Source: Hydrangea macrophylla (lineage: Eukaryota > Streptophyta > Magnoliopsida > Cornales > Hydrangeaceae). From it: a DNA stretch of 64,000 nt. Both the position numbers and the translations under genes were made by a program. Positions 48,669-59,555 of the stretch are shown one piece after another. The notes under the pieces were generated by a model that saw only the letters and a program-made list of their open reading frames with translations, was not told the origin of the DNA and did not search any database. The first letter of the stretch is position 1; every line of letters starts with the position of its first letter. The DNA is taken from contig CM066993.1 in NCBI GenBank assembly GCA_033977485.1, positions 31,672,001 through 31,736,000 of the forward strand. Reading direction: 5' to 3'.

Positions 48669-51600
48669 TGTGGACACGTGGAATTACTCATCCACTCTTT
48701 TTAGTTTTGTTTTGAGATTGTTTTGAAAAAGGAAAGGAAAAGGAAGGTCTGTTGAAAATAGATACAGAGTCGCCACTTGGTCTTTAAGGAACCAAGAAAC
48801 CTAATTTTGATTCACCCAAATGGATAAAGGGCACCAGCCCTTCATGACCAAAGAACTTGGCTCGGGGTTTTGGTACGAGAGAGGAAGGAGCCTTTGTCGC
48901 GACTAAAACACCCTCAACTCGCCCCGTCTTTTGACGGGCCTTAATTAGCATCCAAATAATCATCTTATACTATGTGTGGTTCGATAATTAATACTATGAT
49001 AGTATATTACATCACACAAGAATTTTGAAATGGAAGATCAAAAGATAAGATATCGTTCATAAGATCTAAGCCAAGTGTCACATAATGCAAAGTGAAAGAT
49101 CACACAAATATATCTAGGAAAAATCGTCTAATCATATATCAAGTAATAAAGTTTTCCTAATCTAAAAGGGACATGAGTTGTTCTTGAAATAAAAAAATCA
49201 AATAAATCAAAATTTGCTTAGCAAACTAGGATGATGCATGTTAATCTTTGGGAAAAGAAGACCTCTCAATCCCCGGGACAGATAAGAAAGGTTGATTAGA
49301 TTGAGGGGAAGCACGGACGTGTGATCAGATTGAGGGGAAGCACGGACGTATGATCCTAGAATGTGCAAAGGTTGTAGCGTGTTTGTGTACATAGACTTTC
49401 TAAAGTGGCTTAGAAGTCTAAGATATGCATGAATGTATGAAGAAAATCATCATAGAATATGTACAAATATGGTATGGACCACTTCCTAAGACATGAACAA
49501 ATTTGGAGTACATGTAAGCACCAAATCAAAGGATGGACGTAAAAGTATGCTTGCTGTGAATAGTCGACGGAACAGTAACATGATCTTTTGGAAATTGAAA
49601 AGAGGGGTTAGGAAGGTTTTCAATGCATGATTTTTTATGGAGATCTTCTTATTGTGTCTAGAACACAACCAAAAAAGCCAATCTTTAATAACTATTACAG
49701 ATTTAGAGAAATCATATGAACAATAGAGGTTACTCAGAAACAGAGTTCGTACTATCGACTGAAATGTTAGAAAATCTTAGAAAATGAAAAGAAAAGAGAT
49801 CTAGAGGCCCATATTACACAGAAAGTTCCCTAAGACATTGAAGTTAAAAGGAAAAATAAGTTGATACCACTCTTTTTGGAAAAGTGTTCTGTAAAACAAG
49901 TTGAAAGTCAATCTAGCTGCTGTGATAGTAGATGCAGAATGTTTAGAAGGAATGTTTGGACAAAAATGGACCCCTTTCAAGTGCTTCCAAGTCAAGACAA
50001 AAATCATGGGTGTTCTATAATGAGTTAGAAAGACTTTCTAAGTGGTCTTGCATTCATACATTGAGTATTGAGTTCTAGAGAAATCTTTGAGCTCAGATCA
50101 TTCACTATTTTGACTCACTGTTTTAAAGATTTTGGGAAAAACTTGAGTTTTCTTTCTTGAGATCAAAATGAGAAGGTTTGAGAGGGGTTTTGAAATAGAG
50201 GTTTTGAAAGTGTATTTTCAACATCAAATAGGGATTATGACCTCTTAAATTATCAACATCAAACTCATCATCAAGAACCCCTAATATTATTGGAGAGCTT
50301 CATTTTTATTTTGAACATAACTTCAAGGATACCTTGGAGGTATTGAAGTTATAATCATCATCTATTAAACATGTTTTTGAGGTCAAGAGCTACTATCCAT
50401 AAGGATTCACTCACCTCAAACTTTATGTCATCATTTAGATAATGAAGAACAAGTAAGTAAATAAAGAAAAAGAAAAAGAAAAAGAAATGAGGTAAGAAGA
50501 GATGAAAATATATATAAACAAACAAGTAAATAGCAATCAATAGGTGATAATCAATGTGATGTTGGACTTGTAGCTTGGTGCTTCACTCATAGATATTGAC
50601 ATTTGGACATGGAAGTAGCTTCCTAACTCAAGAATGCTCAAGAATGGTGATTGGGGTATTTGGAAGGTGAAGTATAAGAGAGGTAATGGAAGAAAACAAG
50701 ATTAAAACTCACTTTCCTATAGAAAATCAATGGGAGAAGCTCCCTTTCCTTCTTGTAAAACTGTCTCTATCTCTCTTTCTCTCTACAACTTTTATGGACT
50801 TTGCACTTGGCCCCGCCAAAATGAAGAGCAATGGGGGGTTTATATAGGCTAATTTGGGGTAGTTTTGGGATTTAGAAAGTACTCCCATTGGTCCTAAACA
50901 TCTGTGAATATAGAACTACGTCGTTTTAGTTTCTAATTAATCAATTTGGACTCCCAATCAAAATTACAAAAATGAACTGTTCTGGGGGAGAGTGCCACGG
51001 TGGCAGTGGGCCAGTGCCGCGGCGGCACTGCTCCTCTTTTGTCCAGATAATGCAGTTTAGACCCCCAGAGGTTCTGGTATTCGCGAAAAGGCCCTATTTC
51101 GTCCAAAATTCATAGAAAATGCACATGAACTCCAAACTGAGGTTGTGATATACCATTGGAAATAGTTCAGAGATAAGTCTCTTTGAAAAGTTTTGTGGTA
51201 TTCGCAATAAAAGCCGATTTGATTACCTTTTTCACCTTCAAAAATTCATAATAAATTCGTTTTAAATCCAGGAATTATGTCCAATATACAATTGGAAAGC
51301 TATTGACCTCTAGTATCCTTGAAAAATGTTTGAAAAATTATATGGTGCTCCAGTTTTAAAGTCAACTTTTGGTCAAACTGATCAAACTAGGGACCTCCAG
51401 GAAGTTCTGCGAACCTCTGGGAGCTCCCAAGAGCTGACGTTTTCGTCTAATTTTCTTTTAAAACTTGTTTTAGTACTTTTCACATGATCCAGAATGATCT
51501 TGGAATTTTTTGGTGAATTTGGATGATTTTGGTCAAGTCCTGGTCAAGCTGGTCAATGGGGACTTTCCGGGAACTTCCGGGACTTCTGGGGGTCTCTAGG

Positions 51601-52446
51601 ATCTGACAATTTCATCTGATTTTACTTAAAAACTCATTTTCTTACTTTTCTTATGACATAGCATGGTTCTAGAACTTTTGGTCCAAATCTGGGAGTTTTC
51701 AGGCTTTCAGGGGTATTTTGGTCATTCTGAGCATTTTGAGAAATAGAACTAACTTCCAGGAGTCCTTTTGAGTCTTTTTGATCATTGTGAACCACCAAGC
51801 TGGACTTATGTTGTGCTAGTGTTGAATCTAATGCAGTGGTTGATCCTGATAAGGATACCAAGGTGTTGAAGACTCTGGGTCTCGGGCAAACTTCTTGAAT
51901 TACGGGAAGTGTGCTTCGCAAACAAATGTAATCGAACGTGTGGTCCCAAAGGACGACAATTAAAGATAATCGACGGACATAGAAGTCCTGGATACCAAGC
52001 GATGGATGAGGAAGTTCAAGATAGCCAATCGGAGAAGGGTTCGCGATAACCGACAAGCGAGAAAGCTCACAATAGCTGATGGGTAGGTGAGGGGGCTCAT
52101 AATTTTTGACAAGGGAGTGAGGAAGCTCACGATAAGGGAGAAGCTCACGATTTATGAGAAAGCTCACGATTAGTGAGAAAGCTCACGAGTTTGGACAAAG
52201 GAGTGAGGAAGCTCACGATAAGTGAGAAAGCTCACGATTTTGGATGAAGGAGTGAGGAAGCTCATTATAAGTGAGAAAGCTCACGATAAGTAAGAAAGCT
52301 CATGATTTTGGACGAAGGAGTGAGGAAGCTCATGATAAGTGAGAAAGCTCACAATTTTGAATAAAGGAGTGAAGAAGCTCATGATAAGTGAGAAAGCTCA
52401 CGATAAGTGAAAAAGCTCACGATTTTGGACAAGGGAGTGTCGAAGC
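48669..52446 (+). mobile_element. Tat/Ogre-like long non-coding LTR region, left part
   Basis: Begins TGTGGACACGTGGAATTACTC right after the truncated chromovirus. It carries AGAGTCGCCACTTGG followed by GGAACCAAGAAACC, and further on AAAACACCCTCAACTCGCCC and TTTTGACGGGCCTTAATT. From memory these are hallmarks of very long plant LTRs in the Tat/Ogre lineage. Further right are related paragraphs ending in GGGACCTCCAGG/GGGACTTCTGGG and then a tandem array. No gag or pol domain occurs in the 3.8 kb. Confidence 0.5.
52100..52446. repeat. Tandem array of GAAGCTCACGATAAGTGAGAA units
   Basis: Units of roughly 25 and 50 bases built on GTGAGGAAGCTCACGATAAG and GAGAAAGCTCACGATTTTGG. The array resumes at 60919, so it was one array before the retrotransposon inserted. 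AGCTCAC and GTGAG words give it internal inverted symmetry. Confidence 0.85.
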
Positions 52447-52624
52447 TGATCGGGAGAGAACTAATCCTATTTATACGCCTTAACGAGCATTTGTTAGTAC
52501 CTTTTTATCCTGTTTTTGTATATTTTTACTCTGTTTTCTAGTTTCTGACAGATTTTGGAAGAAATCAACTAAACCAGGATAAACAGGGTGAAAAAGCATC
52601 AAGAAAGAAGCTGAAAAAGCCAAG

Positions 52625-52750
52625 TCGCGCGCGCGGACCGCGGGCGCGAAAATCAGAGAATCGCTCGCGCGATCCGCTCGCGCGAGACCCCCAATAACTC
52701 GCTCGCGCGAGATACCAAAAGCCGCGCTCGCGCGACCCGCTCGCGCGATA
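52625..52750. repeat. CpG-rich block of CGCTCGCGCGA units in the 5' LTR
   Basis: Repeated near-palindromes such as GCTCGCGCGAGA, CGCTCGCGCGACC and GCGCGCGCGGACC, in strong contrast to the AT-rich surroundings. Counterparts are in the 3' LTR (59732-59872) and in the internal region (57184-57405). Confidence 0.85.
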
Positions 52751-52889
52751 TGTGGAAAAATCATAGTTGCGTATTTCAGTGTACTGAAGACTCCTGTGCA
52801 AACGAAACTGCAGAATAACGCCCAGATTGTAAATTACATCAGTTTCAGTCCGTTTCGAGTTGTAGAGGCTTCCAAAACTTGTTGTAAAT

Positions 52890-52899
52890 CTATATATAC
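52890..52899 (+). promoter_or_regulatory. LTR TATA box
   Basis: CTATATATAC about 140 bases downstream of the CpG-rich block. The identical box is in the 3' LTR near 60012. It probably drives the genomic RNA. Confidence 0.6.
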
Positions 52900-53801
52900 T
52901 CTATTTTACTTCAATTAGAGGGTTAGACATTATTATACAAAAAAAATATACACATACTTCCAACCATTGAAGGGAGGGAAGCAAGGAGAAGAAGAAGAAG
53001 ACCAAGGGTTTCCATGGCCTCCTCCATCAACCTCTTGCCATCTACTACTTCCATGGACGGCTAGATCATTGATCTAGGGTTTCAATGAAGCCCTAGATGA
53101 GTAATAGGGTTTTATTTATGCTTTTATTTTAGTTTTATTATGTATGGATGACAGTCACATGTTTAGAGGATTTTTCTAATATAAATCGTACTACTATTGA
53201 TTAAATCATTGCTTTCAGAATTTATTCTTGTCTTAGATCTATTTTGACTGTGATGTGCTCAACGATCTATTCTTGCTGTGCTTGTCTAGATTGTTTACAT
53301 GTGATGGTGCTTTATTGATTCGTGCTATCAAGTATCCGAATAGTCCATGCCTAGGTTAGACGGATTAGATCACAACCCTAGTTTAGTGTGAGATAATTCG
53401 TGCTACCCGCAGATGGATTATGTTGGTGCTTGAACCATGATTATCTTCTTGTCGGAGGAATCGGGCTTGTAGCTACAATTCCCCATATTCATCCAACGTA
53501 ATAAGCTAAAGTAATTCATAAATATTCCTATTATGAAGCTAGTGGTGGATTTGCAATCCTAGGTTTCCTTAAATATTATTTAAAACAACTTTAATTGCTT
53601 CCATAGTTTAGATTTATTTTTATTGTTATTTAGTTTAATTCAAACCAAATCAAATCCGTTTTTCCTAATTAATTAGACTTAGGTTTTAAAATTAAACGCT
53701 GTAGTAATCAATCTCTGTGGGTTCGACCTTTACTTCCACACTGCAAATCTTTTGAAAAGTAAAGAATACTTTTATATCTTGATATTGACAACATCAATTT
53801 T

Positions 53802-53819
53802 TGGCGCCGTTGCCGGGGA
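53802..53819 (+). promoter_or_regulatory. Primer binding site, tRNA-Asp type
   Basis: TGGCGCCGTTGCCGGGGA lies five bases after the 5' LTR. It matches the complement of the plant tRNA-Asp 3' end, the primer used by many Athila-type elements. Confidence 0.85.
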
Positions 53820-54274
53820 TTGTATTACTACCTTTAGTTTTATAATCGTAGTTTAGTTAATTCGTAAATATTAGATAGTTTTTATTTTTCTTATTTTTCG
53901 TTTTATTTTTAGTTACTAACTTTTTCTTTTATTTTGTAGTCAACGTTTCCGAGTGGAGCAGCTAATTACATCAAAGGAGCTTACGCAAAAATAAAATATA
54001 AATAAAATAAAATAAATTGCTTCTTGTGGAATTCGCTTTAAACCGCTGTAAGTCAGGGCGCTGTGACGCACTATTTGCATTAGTTTAAGGTTAATTGCAC
54101 TGCATTAGCTAGGAAACCCGGGGCGCTGGGCTTGACGCGGTCATTGCATTACAGGATAATTTGCATGCATCATAGTAGTTGAGTGCTTGTTATCTTAGTT
54201 GCGTGATTGCTTGCTATTTGTTTTTTTAGTTGAGTCAGTCTTTGTTTTTAATTTCTTTTCTTTTCTTTTAGTTT

Positions 54275-56974
54275 ATGTTAGGTACACGTTCAAATAAACC
54301 GGAATTAAAACCTTTTGACTCTGAACTTGAACGTACATTAAGACTTAACAAGTCTTCAAACTTAACTTCTGGAACTAGGTTTGTAATAGACGACGATTTG
54401 ACACCAAAACCAACGTCTTTATTTGAATCTGAAATTCGTAGTACTCTTACAAGACTAAAGAAACCACGCTTTCATAACATAGAACCGATTAAAATGGCAG
54501 ACATGGGAAATAATAACGAAAACAACCAAAATAACAATGGAGCTAATATGAATAATCCTAATATACCACCACCTCCTCCACTTAAAGATTATTTTATTCC
54601 TACGACTTACACGCCACAAACATGTATTGAATTACCGGAGGCGACGACATCTCACTTTGAGATAAAGTCGTCTACCATCTCGCTACTTCCATCTTTCCAT
54701 GGCCGTTTAAATGAAGATCCATATAAACACTTAGGAGATTTTCAAGATATATGTTCTACTTTGAAAATTCAAAATCTTACTGATGATGAATTAAAAATGC
54801 GGCTCTTCCCATTCTCATTAAAAGACAAAGCTAAATATTGGCTCCAATCCTTGGAGCCAAACACAATTAAGACGTGGGAAGACTTACACACCGCATTTTT
54901 ACAAAAGTTTTTCCCGATTATGCGTACGAACCAGATAAGAAAATCAATAACCAATTTTGTAATGCAAGATGGGGAATCACTTTACGACACGTGGGAAAAA
55001 TTTAAAGAATTACTACGCTCGTGTCCGCATCATCAGGTTCCTAAGTGGCAACTTGTTCAGGTCTTCTATGAGGGGCTTATTCCCTCTGTTAGGAATACCG
55101 TCGATGCCGTTTGTGCGGGAACTTTCCTACACAAAAGCGCCGACGAGGCCTGGAAAATATTTGAAACTTTAAGCGAGAATTCGATGCACCAAGCGGTGTC
55201 TGTCCGTTCTGAGGGATACCCACAACCTAAGAGGGAGGTAAAGTTCGAGTCAAGTCAATCAATTGAAATAAAAGAACTATCTAGCAAACTTGACCGACTT
55301 TTAACAATGAACCAAACGACAGCCTCACCCGCTCGTGAAATCTGTGCATTATGTTCCGATCCTTCACATTCTATACTTGCATGTCCATCGGCGAGTCAAT
55401 TTCCGGAATTCGTGGAGCAACACATTAACTCTATTCAACAATACCCACGAAATAATTATAATTCGACTACTAATAATCTGGATGCGCCATGGAGAAACCA
55501 TCCTAACTTCTCGTGGAAAAATAATAATAATAATCCTAATGAGGCGACGAATTTTCCGAATGCATATCGACCTCAGTTTCAACCTAATCAATACCCACAC
55601 CCGCCTCCTAATTCGAATCCTCCAAGGGGTAACATTTTTGAGGAAAAGGTGTTGGCGTCCCTTAAGACTATTGAAACGCAAGTACAGGCACAAGCACAAA
55701 TAGTGCACTCACACACACAATCCATTGCGAAGCTTGAATCCCAAATGGGACAACTAGCTACTGTAGTGAGTCGTAGAAACGAGGGGACGTTGCCTAGTCA
55801 AACAATTCAAAACCCTAAGGGACAATATGAGGTTAAGGGGTCGAACGAGCAAGTAAATGCCGTCTCAACTAGGTTGACTACACGAGAGGAAAAGGTAATA
55901 GAAATTCCGAACGAGAATGTGAAAGATATGAATAGCAACTCTAATACGACGAAGGGTGAGGACGTGAGCCAAAATAGGAAAGAAAAAGAATCGGTCCCAA
56001 CGAATTATATTCCGAGAATGCCACATCCACCTAATGTTGAGGAGCCGTCTAATCTTACAAATAAAAAGTCTAAGGTTGAGGATATACTCGAGGTGTTTAA
56101 ACAAGTCAAAATAAATATTCCTTTCCTCGATGCTATTAAACAAATTCCCGCTTATGCTAAATGTTTAAAAGACCTTTGTACACAAAAGTGCAAAATATGG
56201 AGTCATACTCCTAAAAAGGTCTTCCTCACGGAAAAAGTAAGTTCTATTTTTCAACACGCTCCTCCGAAGTATAAGGATCCTGGTACGCCAACGATTTCAT
56301 GTGTCATAGGTGACACTATCATCCATAGGGCTCTCCTTGACTTAGGAGCGAGTGTTAACCTTTTACCCTATCATGTCTATAAACAACTAGGTTTAGGTGA
56401 ACTTAAACCTACGGCCGCTACTATTCAATTAGCGGATCGTTCTGTCAAAATATCTAGAGGAATCGTCGAAGACGTGCTAGTAAAAGTTGATCAATGTTTT
56501 TATCCTGTAGATTTTATGGTCCTTGACACCGAACCGGTGCTAGATGCTAGGAAACATACTCCTGTCATCTTAGGCCGTCCATTCTTAGCAACTGCTAACG
56601 CACGTGTTAACTGCCGGACGGGGGTAATGAAAGTGTCGTTTGGGAACATGAACTTAAAATTAAATGTTTTTAATGCTATTGATCAACCTCCCAAAAACGA
56701 TGATTATCTAGGTGTGGAGGGTAGTGAGGTTAAACGGAATATTGAGCCGAAGAACGTAATAAATGTAAGTGCGGGGAATAATATAGAGGATGATGAGTGG
56801 ATGAATCCTAATCCCGTGGACCCTAATGGGGAATCTACTCGGAAGGTAAGAAATCGATTCGAACATATTGACAAACCGTTAATCGAGTTAATTCAAAGCG
56901 ATGTTATTTATGCTTACCACCGAGCTCTTCCTGATATCCTATTGGGCACAAATTCTGATTTTCAGCCTCCATGA
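54275..56974 (+). CDS. Intact gag-protease polyprotein, 899 aa
   Basis: The polyprotein would form the virus-like particle (gag) and process itself (aspartic protease). Residues about 130-310 form the retrotransposon gag domain, with LKDKAKYWLQSLEPNTIKTW and LQKFFPIMRTNQIRKSI. A CCHC zinc knuckle, CALCSDPSHSILAC, is at residues 357-370. A low-complexity Asn/Pro/Gln region (about 385-455) and a coiled-coil-like stretch follow. The protease has LLDLGASVNLLP with Asp at residue 689 and VILGRPFLATANARVN downstream; DLGAS replaces the usual DTGAS, which I recall as common in Athila-type elements. The ORF stops after ALPDILLGTNSDFQPP with no polymerase. ATG 54275 follows a 478-base leader. No stops or frameshifts, in keeping with the near-identical LTRs. 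Confidence 0.92.
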   Translation: MLGTRSNKPELKPFDSELERTLRLNKSSNLTSGTRFVIDDDLTPKPTSLFESEIRSTLTRLKKPRFHNIEPIKMADMGNNNENNQNNNGANMNNPNIPPPPPLKDYFIPTTYTPQTCIELPEATTSHFEIKSSTISLLPSFHGRLNEDPYKHLGDFQDICSTLKIQNLTDDELKMRLFPFSLKDKAKYWLQSLEPNTIKTWEDLHTAFLQKFFPIMRTNQIRKSITNFVMQDGESLYDTWEKFKELLRSCPHHQVPKWQLVQVFYEGLIPSVRNTVDAVCAGTFLHKSADEAWKIFETLSENSMHQAVSVRSEGYPQPKREVKFESSQSIEIKELSSKLDRLLTMNQTTASPAREICALCSDPSHSILACPSASQFPEFVEQHINSIQQYPRNNYNSTTNNLDAPWRNHPNFSWKNNNNNPNEATNFPNAYRPQFQPNQYPHPPPNSNPPRGNIFEEKVLASLKTIETQVQAQAQIVHSHTQSIAKLESQMGQLATVVSRRNEGTLPSQTIQNPKGQYEVKGSNEQVNAVSTRLTTREEKVIEIPNENVKDMNSNSNTTKGEDVSQNRKEKESVPTNYIPRMPHPPNVEEPSNLTNKKSKVEDILEVFKQVKINIPFLDAIKQIPAYAKCLKDLCTQKCKIWSHTPKKVFLTEKVSSIFQHAPPKYKDPGTPTISCVIGDTIIHRALLDLGASVNLLPYHVYKQLGLGELKPTAATIQLADRSVKISRGIVEDVLVKVDQCFYPVDFMVLDTEPVLDARKHTPVILGRPFLATANARVNCRTGVMKVSFGNMNLKLNVFNAIDQPPKNDDYLGVEGSEVKRNIEPKNVINVSAGNNIEDDEWMNPNPVDPNGESTRKVRNRFEHIDKPLIELIQSDVIYAYHRALPDILLGTNSDFQPP

Positions 56975-57324
56975 GTCTTATGCTAGAAAGGTCTAGCTGA
57001 AGACGTAAAAGTTAGCGCTTCTTGGGAGGCAACCCAAGCTTTATTTTGTTCGTTTTTTCTATTTTTGGTCGTTTTTGAGTCTGTTCGAGTCTGTTTTGGA
57101 TATTCTGGACAGGTTTGGGGGTTGGAATTAATTTATTTTAATAGTATATATATAATTTTAGTTAAAAAATGGAGAAAACCATTCTCGCGCGCGCGGCCCG
57201 CTCGCGCGAGACGTCGCTCGCGCGGCCCGCTGGCGCGAGATTGCCCCTTAGTGTTTTTCGTTGCTTTTCTTTATCACGAGGCCTCAGCAGTTACTCGCGC
57301 CTGGAATCGCGGGCGCGAGAAATC

Positions 57325-57356
<32 letters not shown>

Positions 57357-59540
57357 GGATTCGCGCGCGAGACCTCCGCTCGCGCGGACCGCTCGCGCGA
57401 TTCCCCCTTTTTCCTGTTCTTCCCTTTTGTTTCCGTTATCTTTCCCCCTACTTATTTTCTTTGTGTTCTTTTCTGTTTCTGTTTATTTGTTTCAGTTTAG
57501 TTCAAGTTAGTCGTTGTTTTCCTTATTACATTTAAACTTTTTCATTTTATTTCTTTTCCTTTTGCTAGTTTAGTTTAGTTTAACTTGGTTTTTAGATTTA
57601 TATGTTATATTTTGGTTTAATTTACTTTTCATATTCTTTTGTTAGTTTCTTTTCGTTTATCTAGAAGTAACAGGTAACATTGAACTTTATAACCATATTC
57701 CTTTGTGTTCACCTGTTCTATGCTTGTCAAGTTCGAGGTACTATCGTTCCTTTCTTACGTACTATCCTTTCTTTCGTTTTATTGTTTCATTAGGGACAAT
57801 GAAAGGTTTAGGTTTGGGGGTATGCACACACATGCACATTATTTTATGCAAAATTTTAAAATTTTTCAATAAGTGTGTTTAAATAAACGATGATTACCGA
57901 CGTTTTTGCAATATTAATTTGATACTTCTTGTTCAATAACTTTGAATTGTTATAGAATGATAAACATGAGAATATGTGATTAAACATTTACTGAAGTCAT
58001 GTTGAAATATTTTAAGTTATGTATTGTTTGAATCGTAGTTTTATATCATAGATTTGCACAACAACTTATGCACTGCACGTAGTCGCTTGAATACATGTTG
58101 GTTGTGAACTATAATATGATTCGGATTTCTAGATAACACATGGTGGAGACTAAGCCCGGTGAGCTTTTGAGCCTATCTTTTCTGTTTAGAGGGTTATAAA
58201 TACATCTTGTGTTTGTCGAATTTCATTGAAATAGCGCATTAACTTGTTGTTTAGTCTCATTATTCTTGTTTTGATTAATAGTCAAGTTAAAATAGTTGTT
58301 ACCATGCTAAATAATCTTCCGTCGTAAACATTGAAGAACCATATAACCCTAGGAAATGATTTAAGGCCCTCTTTGTTTATTACCGACCGATAAATGATGA
58401 AAATTTCCTTAGTTCGCCCTTTGAGCCGTTAAAATGCCATTTCTTTCTTTGATTACCATTATCCTTGTTTTTGCTCCAATTTGGCCAATTTGGAGTTCAC
58501 TTCTGAAAGATTGATCACCTTTTAGTGGTGTTAAGGCGATGTGTGATTGAGAAGAAGAAGAAAATAAGATGATGTTTGGGGGGGTTGCCTTGTTATTTAT
58601 TGAATATTCGTTTCAAAAGCAACGAGAAAAGAAAAAGGAAAAAGAAAACAAAATAAAAAGAAGAAGGTTGAAAAATATATGAATGAAAAGAAGAGAATGA
58701 AATGATGAAGTTGGTAGAAGAAGAATGAAAGAAATCGAACATGCCTTACAATGCCATTCTAAACCTACCAAATTAATCCGTTCTATCATTTTCCATTACC
58801 TGAGCCACAATACAACCTTTGAAAAGTCCTATTTGATCCTAGAAAAACATGGCTTTGATATGTAAATGATGGGAGGGGATTAAAACATGGTAATGATTAA
58901 TTTCTCTTGATTATTGGCATCTTATCCATGAGACTACTGTTCTTTCGTGTCATGCGTCTTTTTCATGTCATAAGTGAGCATTTTTCATTTTGAAAATATA
59001 TTTCCTTTGCTCACGAATACTAGAGAAATTACACATGTTTCTGAGTGTTTCATTTTAGAGTGTAATTGACATTGTGAGATTCGTAGTCAAGACATAGTTA
59101 GATGGTCATCCGAGTTATATTCCAAGTTTATGACAAGCGCGTGTTCATTTGATTACCTCATCACACACGTGCGATTTTATGAGAAACTCTATTGATTTAT
59201 ACGATGCATGTGCTTGAGATTGTTCTTCATGATGTATGTAGACGTTTGATTCTATTTCTTTATATTCGTTATCCTATTTCAAATCTTTGTTGTATAATAA
59301 GGAGTATTGAATAGTATGTTCTTTGTTTTTAATAAAAGTTTTTAAATTTACAAGTTAATAAAGATGGTTGTGGGTAACTTGTTGATGAGAACCCTCACGA
59401 GACTTCACTCGTCCGACTAGGGACACCTAGGGGTTTAAAAGGCTTGTTGCATACGCTAAATGCAATCGTGATCCATATGAAAATGGAATAGATTTTTATT
59501 AGTAGTTTTTATTTTAGTTTTGCTCGAGGACTAGCAAAAT
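56975..59540 (+). other. Non-coding interior of the retrotransposon
   Basis: Just after the ORF is AGCGCTTCTTGGGAGGCAAC (57014-57033), a conserved motif I associate with the region after the polyprotein in Athila-like elements. Then comes a CpG-rich block (57184-57405) containing a 28-base A run (57325-57352), a first TTTAGGTTTGGGGGTATG (about 57809-57826), and 1.7 kb of AT-rich sequence. No envelope or polymerase ORF. Confidence 0.75.
57184..57405. repeat. Internal CpG-rich block like those in the LTRs
   Basis: Contains CTCGCGCGCGCGGCCCGCTC, CGCTCGCGCGGCCCGCTGGCG and CGCTCGCGCGGACCGCTCG, the same word type as in both LTRs, split by a poly(A) run. The ORF through it is Arg/Ala-Arg low complexity and unlikely to be real. 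Confidence 0.8.
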
Positions 59541-59555
59541 GTAGGTTTGGGGGTG
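59541..59555 (+). promoter_or_regulatory. Polypurine tract
   Basis: GTAGGTTTGGGGGTG directly before the 3' LTR start (TGATC), the expected place for plus-strand priming. Confidence 0.75.

Larger units (their letters stand above)
52447..53796 (+). repeat. 5' LTR
   Basis: 1350 bases, TG...CA. Contains a CpG-rich block (52625-52750), a TATA box CTATATATAC (52890-52899), and downstream leader with a GAAGAAGAAGAAG tract. Confidence 0.93.

Noticed and set aside
55335..55708. 122- and 114-codon ORFs inside the gag-protease gene in other frames
   Set aside because: Shadows of the intact 899-codon frame, with unlikely Ile/Arg-rich composition.
57065..57535. 156-codon ORF downstream of gag-protease, possible extra or envelope gene
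   Set aside because: The middle is encoded by the CpG block and a poly(A) run (Ala-Arg and poly-Lys). Hydrophobic tail comes from T-rich DNA. No signal peptide or family resemblance.
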